Assembly (NCBI GenBank): GCA_029465975.1 | Contig: CM055762.1 | Span: 930,001 to 994,000, forward strand | Reading direction: 5' to 3' | From: Dallia pectoralis | Taxonomy: Eukaryota; Chordata; Actinopteri; Esociformes; Umbridae | Length of the DNA stretch: 64,000 nt | Shown: piece after piece, positions 59,101 through 64,000 of the stretch | How the letters are laid out: each line of letters starts with the position of its first letter | How positions within the stretch are numbered: position 1 is the first letter of the stretch | Translations under genes and position numbers: made by a program | Notes under the pieces: model-generated | The model's input: only the letters and a program-made list of their open reading frames with translations | Database searches by the model: none | Told to the model about the DNA's origin: nothing

Positions 59101-62100
59101 CCCCCCCTCCTCTCCCCCCCTCCTCTCTCCCCCTCCTCTCTCCTCCCCCTCTGCCTCTCCCCCCTCTCTCCTCCCCCTAACTCTCCCCCCTCCCTCTCTC
59201 CCCCCCCCTCCCTCTCTCTCCCCCTTCCCTCTCTCTCCCCCTGCTTCTCCCCCTCCCTCTCTCTCCCCCTTCCCTCTCTCTGTCTCACACCCCTTCCTCT
59301 CTCTCTTCCTCCCCTCCCTCTCCCAGACTCCTTGTACTCACCCTCCTCAAATCCATCTCTGAAGGAACCTGAGCGGCTCATGGTACGAGTCTTCTCGTCC
59401 AGTGACATGCACGAGTTCCTTATACGGGTGTCACTACTGGGGTCAAAGGTGATGTCCTGGTTTGTCAGGCTGTTGTTACGTAGACTGGCCAGGTTGATCT
59501 GAGCCGCTATGGTGGGGCTGCCTGCTGCAAAAGACTCAAGCGTCATACATATTGTCTCACACATGGTGGGGGGATGGGGGGTATGGGGGTTCATAGGTCA
59601 TACCGAGCTGTCCGAAGTTAAAGCGTGTCCCAGAGGGCGAAGTTAGGCTGGAACCCGGCGAAAAGGGAGAGTTACTGGCGGAGTCCTGCAGCCCGCCGTG
59701 CGAATGGGAGCGCAGCCAATCTCGTGCGGCCTCCTCGTGACTGCGCAGCTGGGCAGAAGGGGCATACCTGTGTGCCAAATACAAAAAGGTCAGAGGTCAT
59801 GGACTGGAGGGTAATGGTGAGGCTTTTCTTACATATGATTTTATATCATTTAACTTGCACAATTGATGCATTATCTGTCTATTTAATTTGAACCTAAGGG
59901 AACTAATTGCCAGTGAAGGTGTACACATGTGATGACAAAAGCATACATTTCCCACAATGCAGAAGCACCTGTCTCCAAGTGAAGGCGACACAAAAACCAA
60001 ATGGCACCAGAAATCAAATGCTTATGAGATGATGTGACCATTATGCCAATACTGAGAGCAACAGAAGAGTGAGCCGAGTGCAACACATAGACAACAAAGG
60101 TGATACCAGCATTACGTGAGCTCAAGCCAACAAAGACACAGAAAGAGATACGGAAAGAGATACGGAAAGAAGAGGAAAGAAAAAAGAGACAGAGCAATAC
60201 AGCGAGAGAAATACTGAAGAGAGAGAGAGAGCGAGAAAGAGGGCGCGAGAGAAAGGGCATGAGAGAGGGGGGCGAGAGAGAGAGGGTGAGAGAGAGAGGA
60301 CGAGAGAGGGGGCAAGAGAGAGGGGGCGAGAGAGAGGGGGCGAGAGAGAGATGGCGAGAGAGAGGGGGAGAGAGAGGGGGGGAGAGAGAGGGGTGTGAGA
60401 GAGGGGGTGAGAGAGAGGGGGTGAGAGAGGGGTGAGAGAGAGAGAGGGCGAGAGAGAGAGGGCGAGAGAGAGAGAGCGCGAGTGAGAGGGGGCGAGAGAG
60501 AGGGGGCGAGAGAGAGAGAGCTAAGCATTGCAGGCAGCGTTGAACGATCATCCAGGAGGTACCTGAGTCCCTTCTTGGGTAATGTGTTACTATCATTGTG
60601 AGGACCCCTGTAGAATTGGCAAAGAAACAGCAGGGTAAAGAAAAGAAGGAATAGAGAAGAGGAAAGTGGAGGGAGGGAGGGGTGGAGGTATGGACCTATT
60701 TATATATATATACATATTTATTTAGAAGTTTTATATTTTTTATATTTCATGTTGTTGAATGGGGACATTTCTCATAATTAGCTGCAATTAAAATGTTTGC
60801 CAATAGGTGACAGGATATAAACATGAATGGGATCAGGTTCTGAGGGACATGAGAGCCTGCAACATGGGGCATATAGCAGATCCCTGCACACACACCGGCA
60901 CACGTGCACACAGAACACGCGCACGTCACACACGCGCACACGTGCACACACGCGCACACAGAACACGCGCACACAGAACACGCGCACACAGGCACAACCA
61001 CTCACTATGCAGAAGCCCAAGTCCCTGACACATAAAGGCCATTTTACCTGTCCTGTTTCCGAGGTAACGTGTTTCGGCTGAATTTGGGACTGGAGGTGGG
61101 GGAGGATAGGGGACTGAAGTGAAAAGGGAGATCACAAAGAGAGAAAGACTTTTAGAAAGCGAAAAACTAAAGACAGGAAGAAGAATCCCATGACATAGGA
61201 CCTGCATTGAGTCCAAATGACACCACAAGCCGCGTAGCCGGGTCACAAGTGTCACCTACCAAGCCATTCTGAATAATGCGATGCGTTGGAGTAAGAACGA
61301 CCATAATAGCTCCTGGAACACCGTAACTGACCTTCAACAATACCATCTGTCTATAGCTACGATATCACCTGATGATTACGGACACATACAACAATGTGTA
61401 TAGAATGAATGCTTCATCAGTTCAACAAATGCAATAGTGGCCCGTCACCTTCTAGTCTGCAATAAGGGTATTATACATAAACAGCTGTTCCCTTGCCAAT
61501 CTCAACCCTCCTCCACGTGCCCTCACCTCCTCCACCCCCACCGTCTCTCCACCCCCCACCGTCTCCACCCCCACCGTCTCCACCCCCCCGTCTCCACCTC
61601 CCCACCGTCTCCACCTCCCCACCGTCTCCACCTCCCCCACCGTCTCCACCTCCCCAACGTCTCACCTCCCCAACGTCTCCACTTCCCCAACGTCTCCACT
61701 TCCCCAACGTCTCCACTTCCCCAACGTCTCCACCTCCCCACCGTCTCCACCTCCCCACCGTCTCCACCTCCCCACCGTCTCCACCTCCCCACCGTCTCCA
61801 CCTCCCCACTGTCTCCACCTCCCCACTGTCTCACCTCTCAGACATGCCGGTCTTGGCGCTGCCGGTACATCCCAGGGCTGACAGTGTGTCCTCCCGGCTG
61901 TCCCGTCCTCCATGTCCGGCGCTGCTCACGCTCATGTCGATGGACTCGCTGCTGGTGTGCATGCTGCTGACTGACGGGTATCCCAGACTGCCTGCCCCGC
62001 CTCCACAGCCGTGCCCTCCCAGGGTGCCCTCTCTGCTCTGGATGGAGGAGCCTGTGCTCAGGGTGGTGCCCCAGGTCAGGCTGTTAGAAGGCCCCGTAGA

Positions 62101-62741
62101 GGAGTAGACAGAGCAGGGGCTGGATGCACTCTGGAGGGACACAGGGAAATTGTGTTGGGGGGTTTAACAGTAAATTCACTTTATGTTGAACTGGCTCAAG
62201 ACAGTGTTGGTGGTGCCCAGAGCTGACCCAGTGACATTCGCTTTTTCCAAAAGTTACATCCTTATTACCTTCCTGCCACAGTAAATTCCTTGTATTTTCA
62301 CACATTCAATGGCGATTAAACACTTTTCTGATTCTGATTACAGCAGTATTCTAAAACTGATTAGGTTGATTTTTTCATCAATGTACACATAACAGCTTAG
62401 ATTTGCTAGCAATTATAAAAACGTGTTTTTGGTTGGCCATTGTGTTGTAGTATGTGTAGCAGGACAAGAAAAATATATATTGAATTTATTTCTGATGAAA
62501 AAAATCCCAATTGTGTGTCATAGTGGTTGAGCCTCTCACCTGTTCGCTGCCCAGTGTACTATGTCCAGTGCCCAGGTTTCGCCCTCCATACAGGGGGCTT
62601 CCACCCTCACCTTCCCCTCCTACCCCTCCAGGAAAGTCCAGGGCAGCGTGGGTGGCATGGGGGTTGGAGATAACTGTGGAGTTCTTCATGTTCTCCGCTG
62701 TGGTAACAGGAGCTTGCTTACCAGGCTTCCCTCCAAACAAC
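33080..62741 (-). CDS. nav2: Neuron navigator 2, last 24 coding exons (5' part outside window)
   Basis: NAV2 is a large cytoskeleton-associated protein needed for neurite outgrowth and axon guidance; it ends in an AAA ATPase-like domain. All 24 exons have GT-AG borders and add up in phase to 1145 residues ending QSYDSDSNSNS...SLESTL. The gene is recognised from its conserved order: LFGGKPGK region, Ser-rich linker, DASQEKVSAL coiled coil, KKKSPKSASSHSDIEEM segment, coiled coil with LSSAHQLDQLREAMNRMQ, then the AAA domain with Walker A GPSGTGKT and Walker B VVILD. Next to dbx1 in tail-to-tail orientation, as NAV2 is in other vertebrates; NAV1 and NAV3 fit the sequence less well. The N-terminal calponin-homology domain must lie beyond 64000. 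Exon coordinates are given in the four block entries. Confidence 0.95.
33979..36410. repeat. 42-bp minisatellite, about 58 units, in a nav2 intron
   Basis: Unit GATGCTGATACTGTAGTGAA + TGATGCTCATAATGTAGCTGAT. Units differ by GCT/ACT, GCA/GCT and a few private changes. A one-base loss near 34690 shifts the frame between two long + ORFs whose product would be repeats of DADTVVNDAHNVAD. The minus strand is also open (SIIHYSISIISYIM). Rare variants at 34801, 35125 and 35221 recur exactly 882 bp (21 units) later at 35683, 36007 and 36103. Confidence 0.97.
38414..40774 (-). CDS. nav2: nav2 exons, KKKSPKSAS segment and second coiled coil (four exons)
   Basis: Exons 40602-40774 (SSFKQAFSKKKSPKSASSHS), 39983-40136 (MQLRSELREKEMKLTDIRLE, then the LSSAHQLDQLREAMNRMQ helix), 39563-39734 (IEKLKAENDRLKLES) and 38414-38604 (MLLDDTVADGG, then FLIGCIGVSGKTKWDVLDG). 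The third and fourth join with a split Asp codon. The donor of the 39983-40136 exon has two imperfect tandem copies downstream in the intron, and the next intron carries a Tc1 relic. Confidence 0.94.
38733..39530 (-). mobile_element. Internally deleted Tc1-like transposon in a nav2 intron
   Basis: The left end CAGTGCATCCGGAAAGTATT with CACAGCACTTTTTAACATTTTG matches, inverted, a right part TAACATTAAAATGTGGCAAA at about 39501-39520. On the minus strand 39453-39082 encodes a transposase C-terminal segment with GGGSLVLWGCFSAAG, FQQDNNPKHTA and LEWPSQSPDLNQIEHL, the last two carrying catalytic acidic residues. At about 0.8 kb it lacks the DNA-binding N-terminus, so it is non-autonomous. Confidence 0.82.
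39826..40002 (-). repeat. nav2: Tandem copies of a nav2 exon end plus 5' splice site
   Basis: The genuine donor (exon end 39983, ATGCAG|GTAACACA) is followed in the intron by (CA)n and a second copy of the last roughly 20 exon bases with the same donor (boundary at 39909). A third, more diverged copy ends near 39834. The copies are separated by TGTTAGGGTTAGAGAC and CA runs, with a spacing of about 75 bp. Confidence 0.8.
40137..40601. other. nav2 intron
   Basis: AT-rich intronic DNA with a TA run at about 40566-40584 next to the donor of the 40602-40774 exon. Nothing else is recognised. Confidence 0.5.
40775..41529. other. nav2 intron left of the DIRS element
   Basis: Non-coding. AT-rich intron sequence without recognisable repeats; the DIRS element starts at about 41530. 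Confidence 0.5.
41580..41729. repeat. DIRS inverted terminal repeat, left copy
   Basis: These 150 bases are, by eye, the exact reverse complement of 46557-46706, including GCTGCGTGAAAACGCTATGG and the inner CCGGCACCTTCAGTTT. The left end extends about 50 bases further (41530-41579), unmatched in the right copy, a known DIRS asymmetry. Confidence 0.93.
41784..41880. repeat. DIRS internal complementary region
   Basis: One half (41784-41834) is the reverse complement of the extreme left end (the ACGTCTCTGGTTACGTATGT region from 41531). The other half (41832-41880) is the reverse complement of the extreme right end (CGTTCCCATAGCGTTTTCAC to TAGGGAAC). The two ends are thus joined here head to tail. 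In DIRS elements this region templates completion of the cDNA ends and formation of the circular intermediate. Confidence 0.9.
41924..43304 (-). pseudogene. DIRS tyrosine recombinase, broken
   Basis: The N-terminal part (frame ending 42858) has APATRKAYAAR, then an in-frame TGA. The same frame resumes to give FLQHRFSTGLPPSTLKVYVAALSACH in two pieces and the box I arginine in SSLKRIGDMQAL. A later frame (42325-41924) has the box II HxxR in AHSTRSMAA and the catalytic tyrosine in FVRFYQLDF. So all main catalytic residues (R, HxxR, Y) are still visible but lie in different frames with at least one nonsense codon. By family, the enzyme would integrate a circular cDNA by strand exchange. Confidence 0.85.
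43117..45114 (-). pseudogene. DIRS reverse transcriptase / RNase H, frameshifted
   Basis: Three frames carry consecutive pieces. The 45114-44470 frame has the connector and WYSRYFVVPKKDGG. The 44926-44255 frame picks up at about 44490 with PILDLRLLN and FVTIDLKDAYFHI. The 44507-43725 frame continues at about 44285 with RVLPFGLALSPRTF and the catalytic YIDD box (44163-44174). The 44298-43117 frame takes over near 43800 with RNase H motifs TDASLTGWG, LEMLAV and RSDNTSV, then EVDLFAS. Each of the three frame changes lies at a G-run on the coding strand (near 44486, 44296 and 43805) and is a net single-base loss. Confidence 0.85.
45115..46448 (-). pseudogene. DIRS gag-like ORF, frameshifted
   Basis: The first ORF starts at 46448 (MATERRFRQC). 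Its first 70 residues have Cys/His spacing of a zinc-binding type (RQCASPC, HVLCVVC, CKHCDRL), then a Ser-rich acidic stretch, and it stops at 45870. A second frame (45873-45115) continues with a helical, Ala/Glu-rich region (QAYQAELL, LRQAADLSLRATKE) without an initiating context of its own, so the two probably formed one gag-like protein before an indel near 45930. Role by family: nucleic-acid binding structural protein of the retrotransposition particle. Confidence 0.75.
46557..46706. repeat. DIRS inverted terminal repeat, right copy
   Basis: Reverse complement of 41580-41729 with no mismatch that I can see. Outside it, 46707-46729 (TCGAAGTTCCCTGATAGGGAAC in essence) is unique to this end and contains a short palindrome, AGTTCCCTGATAGGGAACT. 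Confidence 0.93.
46730..47544. other. nav2 intron right of the DIRS element
   Basis: Non-coding; no repeat or exon recognised. Confidence 0.5.
47545..48600. repeat. 13-14-bp CGTACAGTAGGGGG minisatellite, two blocks
   Basis: About 70 units of CGTACAGTAGGGGG with GGAG, AAGGAG and TGTACAG variants. It is interrupted at 47768-47843 by a non-repetitive spacer (GGCGTGAGTGTGTTAAGAGT to TTGCACAAAGGA) that recurs after the second block at about 48589-48662, 821 bp downstream. So a whole array with its flank was duplicated. Stop-free minus-strand frames give long Tyr/Pro-rich ORFs that are artefacts. Confidence 0.93.
48838..49281. repeat. 37-bp minisatellite, 12 units, in a nav2 intron
   Basis: Unit TTATAGAGGGTCTACACACA + ATAGAGTGCAGGCTTCC. 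Two main unit types (AATAGAGTGCATGCTACC and AGTAGAGTGCAGGCTTCC) partly alternate, suggesting copying of dimers. Confidence 0.95.
49282..50317. other. nav2 intron
   Basis: Unique-looking non-coding DNA between the 37-bp array and the exon at 50318. A short duplicated segment (AATAGAGAACC/CCAATAGGATCAACACAAAT) is seen near 49967-50022. Confidence 0.5.
50318..56591 (-). CDS. nav2: nav2 exons, first coiled-coil region (six exons)
   Basis: Exons 56539-56591 (HGSSLSLVSSTSSVYST), 54346-54369 (a 24-bp microexon, TEEKSQSE), 53834-53908 (RKLRRELDASQEK), 51470-51553 (HLVAAFEQSLGNMTIRLKSL), 50748-50871 (ELNELRKNIELLKKQN) and 50318-50493 (RRQHSSDSVSSIASATSHSS and a KKKNKKNW end). Heptad-like spacing of Leu/Ile over three exons predicts a coiled coil. 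Exon phases fit throughout. An extra candidate first exon lies between the first two (see 55540-55593). Confidence 0.94.
51031..51456. repeat. 15-bp minisatellite CTGTCGTCTGGTGTT, about 28 units
   Basis: The outer units read TGGTGTT and the central twelve read TGGGGTT, with two TGCTGTT units near 51405-51420, so the middle block spread from one variant. All six frames are largely open because the unit is 15 bp and stop-poor. It ends only about 15 bp from the donor of the nav2 exon 51470-51553. Confidence 0.95.
51554..53833. other. nav2 intron, 2.3 kb
   Basis: Non-coding. No exon with consistent phase and splice borders was found. The part 52080-52640 keeps frames open on both strands but shows no recognised domain; it may be an old repeat. 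Confidence 0.45.
54346..54369 (-). CDS. nav2: nav2 24-bp microexon
   Basis: Encodes TEEKSQSE in phase 0, between TTTCAG and GTACGAAT. A matching segment (EEKxQSE) is present at this point of vertebrate NAV proteins. Skipping would remove eight residues without a frameshift, so it is a natural candidate for neuronal alternative splicing. Confidence 0.85.
54370..55539. other. nav2 intron
   Basis: Non-coding. Contains a G-run near 54529-54538 and a TG run at 55030-55048. Upstream of the next exon there is a (GAAAGAGGGA)n tract at about 54200-54290, outside this block. Confidence 0.45.
55540..55593 (-). CDS. nav2: Candidate alternative first exon of nav2 (short form)
   Basis: On the minus strand two adjacent ATGs in a good context (GCCAAAATGATGG) at 55593 open 18 codons (MMATLTMTGTLAAWDVRT) that end at a consensus donor (ACG|GTAGGA). 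The phase is 0, the same as the start of the TEEKSQSE microexon and of the following exon, so splicing would give a short NAV2 with both coiled coils and the AAA domain. A moderately GC-rich leader with no obvious repeat lies upstream (55594-55800). No acceptor is needed if transcription starts here. No transcript evidence is available from sequence alone. Confidence 0.4.
55594..56538. other. nav2 intron, possible internal promoter region
   Basis: Non-coding. The part 55594-55830 would be leader and promoter of the candidate short form. An ATGAATC(G/A)(T/C)AGCAGATAACTCTGAT-type segment is duplicated at about 56084-56112 and 56120-56148. No TATA box at a fitting distance is evident. Confidence 0.35.
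56592..57353. other. nav2 intron
   Basis: Non-coding; TG run at 56753-56771. Nothing else recognised. Confidence 0.45.
57354..57489. repeat. 68-bp direct duplication
   Basis: Two adjacent copies starting GAATTCACTGAGTTA, containing CATTAACTAGGACAGGCAAC and ending CTAGT, differing at about seven positions. This may be the starting state of a new minisatellite. Confidence 0.93.
58202..59328. repeat. 1.1-kb polypyrimidine tract (CT-rich on +)
   Basis: Almost pure C/T on the + strand with CTCTCTCCCC, CCCTCCCTCTC and sparse GTCTCACACC insertions. Larger blocks recur: CTCTCTACACCCCTTCCCCT at about 58310 and 58731, and TTCCCTCTCTCTGTCTCACA near 58569, 59039 and 59271. Ser/Pro-rich and Arg/Gly/Glu-rich ORFs across it are artefacts. 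Confidence 0.95.
59342..62741 (-). CDS. nav2: nav2 exons, Ser-rich central region (six exons)
   Basis: Exons 62540-62741, 61835-62130, 61048-61089, 60563-60607, 59604-59767 and 59342-59521 (or 59524). They encode RLFGGKPGK and NMKNSTVISNPHAT, a Ser/Gly-rich low-complexity stretch, the two short paired exons with SRNTLPRKQD and SNTLPKKGLR, then SPSGTRFNFGQL and MSLDEKTRTMSRSGSFRDGF. The paired 42- and 45-bp exons look like an ancient duplication, since both encode an NTLPxK core. The last acceptor is a CAGCAG (NAGNAG) site, so two forms differing by one residue can arise. Interrupted by a polypurine and a 17-bp array. Confidence 0.93.
60116..60521. repeat. 0.4-kb polypurine tract (GA-rich on +)
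   Basis: GAGAGAGAGGGGGCGAGAGA-type sequence, mostly purine on the + strand. It is thus broadly complementary in inverted orientation to the 58202-59328 tract; the two nav2 exons 59342-59521 and 59604-59767 lie between them. Confidence 0.95.
61524..61832. repeat. 17-bp CTCCACCTCCCCACCGT minisatellite, about 18 units
   Basis: Unit GTCTCCACCTCCCCACC with a TTCCCCAAC variant block (about 61665-61730). It runs to within a few bases of the donor of the nav2 exon 61835-62130, and on the transcribed strand is a G-rich GGTGGGGAGGTGGAGAC repeat with quadruplex-like GGGG runs immediately after the 5' splice site. Confidence 0.93.
62131..62539. other. nav2 intron with retroposon-like tail
   Basis: Non-coding. 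TTTTCTGATTCTGATTACA near 62320-62341 resembles the (TTCTGA)n tail of fish SINE/LINE elements. No complete element is seen. Confidence 0.4.
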
Positions 62742-62770
62742 CTGAAGAAAGAAAAAGGAAAACGAGTGAA

Positions 62771-64000
62771 CATAATGGGTTTGAGTGTTATCAGAACACA
62801 GAACATAATGGGGTTGAGTGTTATCAGAACACAGAACATAATGGGGTTGAGTGTTATCAGAACACAGAACATAATGGGGTTGAGTGTTATCAGAACACAG
62901 AACATAATGGGGTTGAGTGTTATCAGAACACAGAACATAATGGGTTTGAGTGTTATCAGAACACAGAAGATAATGGGTTTGAGTGTTATCAGAACACAGA
63001 ACATAATGGGGTTGAGTGTTATCAGAACACAGAACATAATGGGGTTGAGTGTTATCAGAACACAGAACATAATGGGGTTGAGTGTTATCAGAACACAGAA
63101 CATAATGGGGTTGAGTGTTATCAGAACACAGAACATAATGGGGTTGAGTGTTATCAGAACACAGAACATAATGGGGTTGAGTGTTATCAGAACACAGAAC
63201 ATAATGGGGTTGAGTGTTATCAGAACACAGAACATAATGGGGTTGAGTGTTATCAGAACACAGAACATAATGGGGTTGAGTGTTATCAGAACACAGAACA
63301 TAATGGGGTTGAGTGTTATCAGAACACAGAACATAATGGGTTTGAGTGTTATCAGAACACAGAAGATAATGGGTTTGAGTGTTATCAGAACACAGAACAT
63401 AATGGGGTTGAGTGTTATCAGAACACAGAACATAATGGGGTTGAGTGTTATCAGAACACAGAACATAATGGGGTTGAGTGTTATCAGAACACAGAACATA
63501 ATGGGGTTGAGTGTTATCAGAACACAGAACATAATGGGGTTGAGTGTTATCAGAACACAGAACATAATGGGTTTGAGTGTTATCAGAACACAGAACATAA
63601 TGGGGTTGAGTGTTATCAGAACACAGAACATAATGGGGTTGAGTGTTATCAGAACACAGAAGATAATGGGTTTGAGTGTTATCAGAACACAGAACATAAT
63701 GGGGTTGAGTGTTATCAGAACACAGAACATAATGGGGTTGAGTGTTATCAGAACACAGAACATAATGGGGTTGAGTGTTATCAGAACACAGAACATAATG
63801 GGGTTGAGTGTTATCAGAACACAGAACATAATGGGGTTGAGTGTTATCAGAACACAGAACATAATGGGGTTGAGTGTTATCAGAACACAGAACATAATGG
63901 GGTTGAGTGTTATCAGAACACAGAAGATAATGGGGTTGAGTGTTATCAGAACACAGAACATAATGGGGTTGAGTGTTATCAGAACACAGAACATAATGGG
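62771..64000. repeat. 33-bp minisatellite, at least 37 units, runs off the window
   Basis: Unit GAACATAATGGGGTTGAGTG + TTATCAGAACACA. Two rare variants (GGGTTTGAG and GAAGATAAT) occur as an adjacent pair at 62941 and again at 63337, exactly 396 bp (12 units) apart. On the minus strand the unit is open and encodes the 11-residue repeat MFCVLITLNPI. Confidence 0.97.

Noticed and set aside
58170..59594. Ser/Pro-rich and Arg/Gly/Glu-rich ORFs of 250-336 residues
   Set aside because: Low-complexity pyrimidine/purine tract; only 59342-59524 within the minus ORF is a real nav2 exon.
62486..63994. 502-residue minus-strand ORF of MFCVLITLNPI repeats as a membrane protein
   Set aside because: Generated by a 33-bp tandem array in a nav2 intron; no independent gene signals. 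The only true coding part is the exon 62540-62741.

Overview
The window looks like a teleost fish chromosome. Genes are split by many introns. Dead Tc1-like transposons, a hAT-type MITE, an L2-like LINE tail and a DIRS-type retrotransposon are scattered through it. At least fifteen tandem arrays (minisatellites and simple repeats) occupy introns and intergenic DNA. I cannot name the species.

Only two protein-coding genes are supported, and they face each other tail to tail. dbx1 (homeobox transcription factor of the developing brain and spinal cord) runs on the + strand in four coding exons, 27221-30553, behind a TATA/CCAAT promoter. nav2 (neuron navigator 2, a cytoskeleton-associated AAA protein) runs on the - strand. 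Its last 24 coding exons lie between 62741 and 33080, and the gene continues beyond the right edge. Every splice junction I placed keeps frame, giving 1145 residues that end in the AAA domain and the conserved C-terminus. The same tail-to-tail NAV2-DBX1 arrangement is known in other vertebrates, which supports both names. Their polyadenylation signals are only about 130 bp apart.

Layout: 1-26950 is a gene-poor region upstream of dbx1. It holds transposon relics, 37-, 31-, 17-, about 33- and 12-bp minisatellites, and a few unique blocks that could be regulatory. 26950-31020 is dbx1. 31115-64000 is nav2, whose introns carry a 42-bp array of about 58 units, a Tc1 relic, a triplicated splice donor, a 5.2-kb DIRS element with its full terminal architecture but broken ORFs, 13-14-, 37-, 15-, 17- and 33-bp arrays, and a pair of long, mutually complementary pyrimidine and purine tracts flanking two exons.

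Almost all very long ORFs here are artefacts of tandem repeats whose unit is a multiple of three or lacks stops. The observations most worth following are the DIRS element (150-bp perfect inverted repeats but frameshifted ORFs), the 882-bp higher-order duplication in the 42-bp array, two minisatellites that carry a consensus 5' splice site in nearly every unit, the complementary tracts around two nav2 exons, and a possible internal first exon of nav2.
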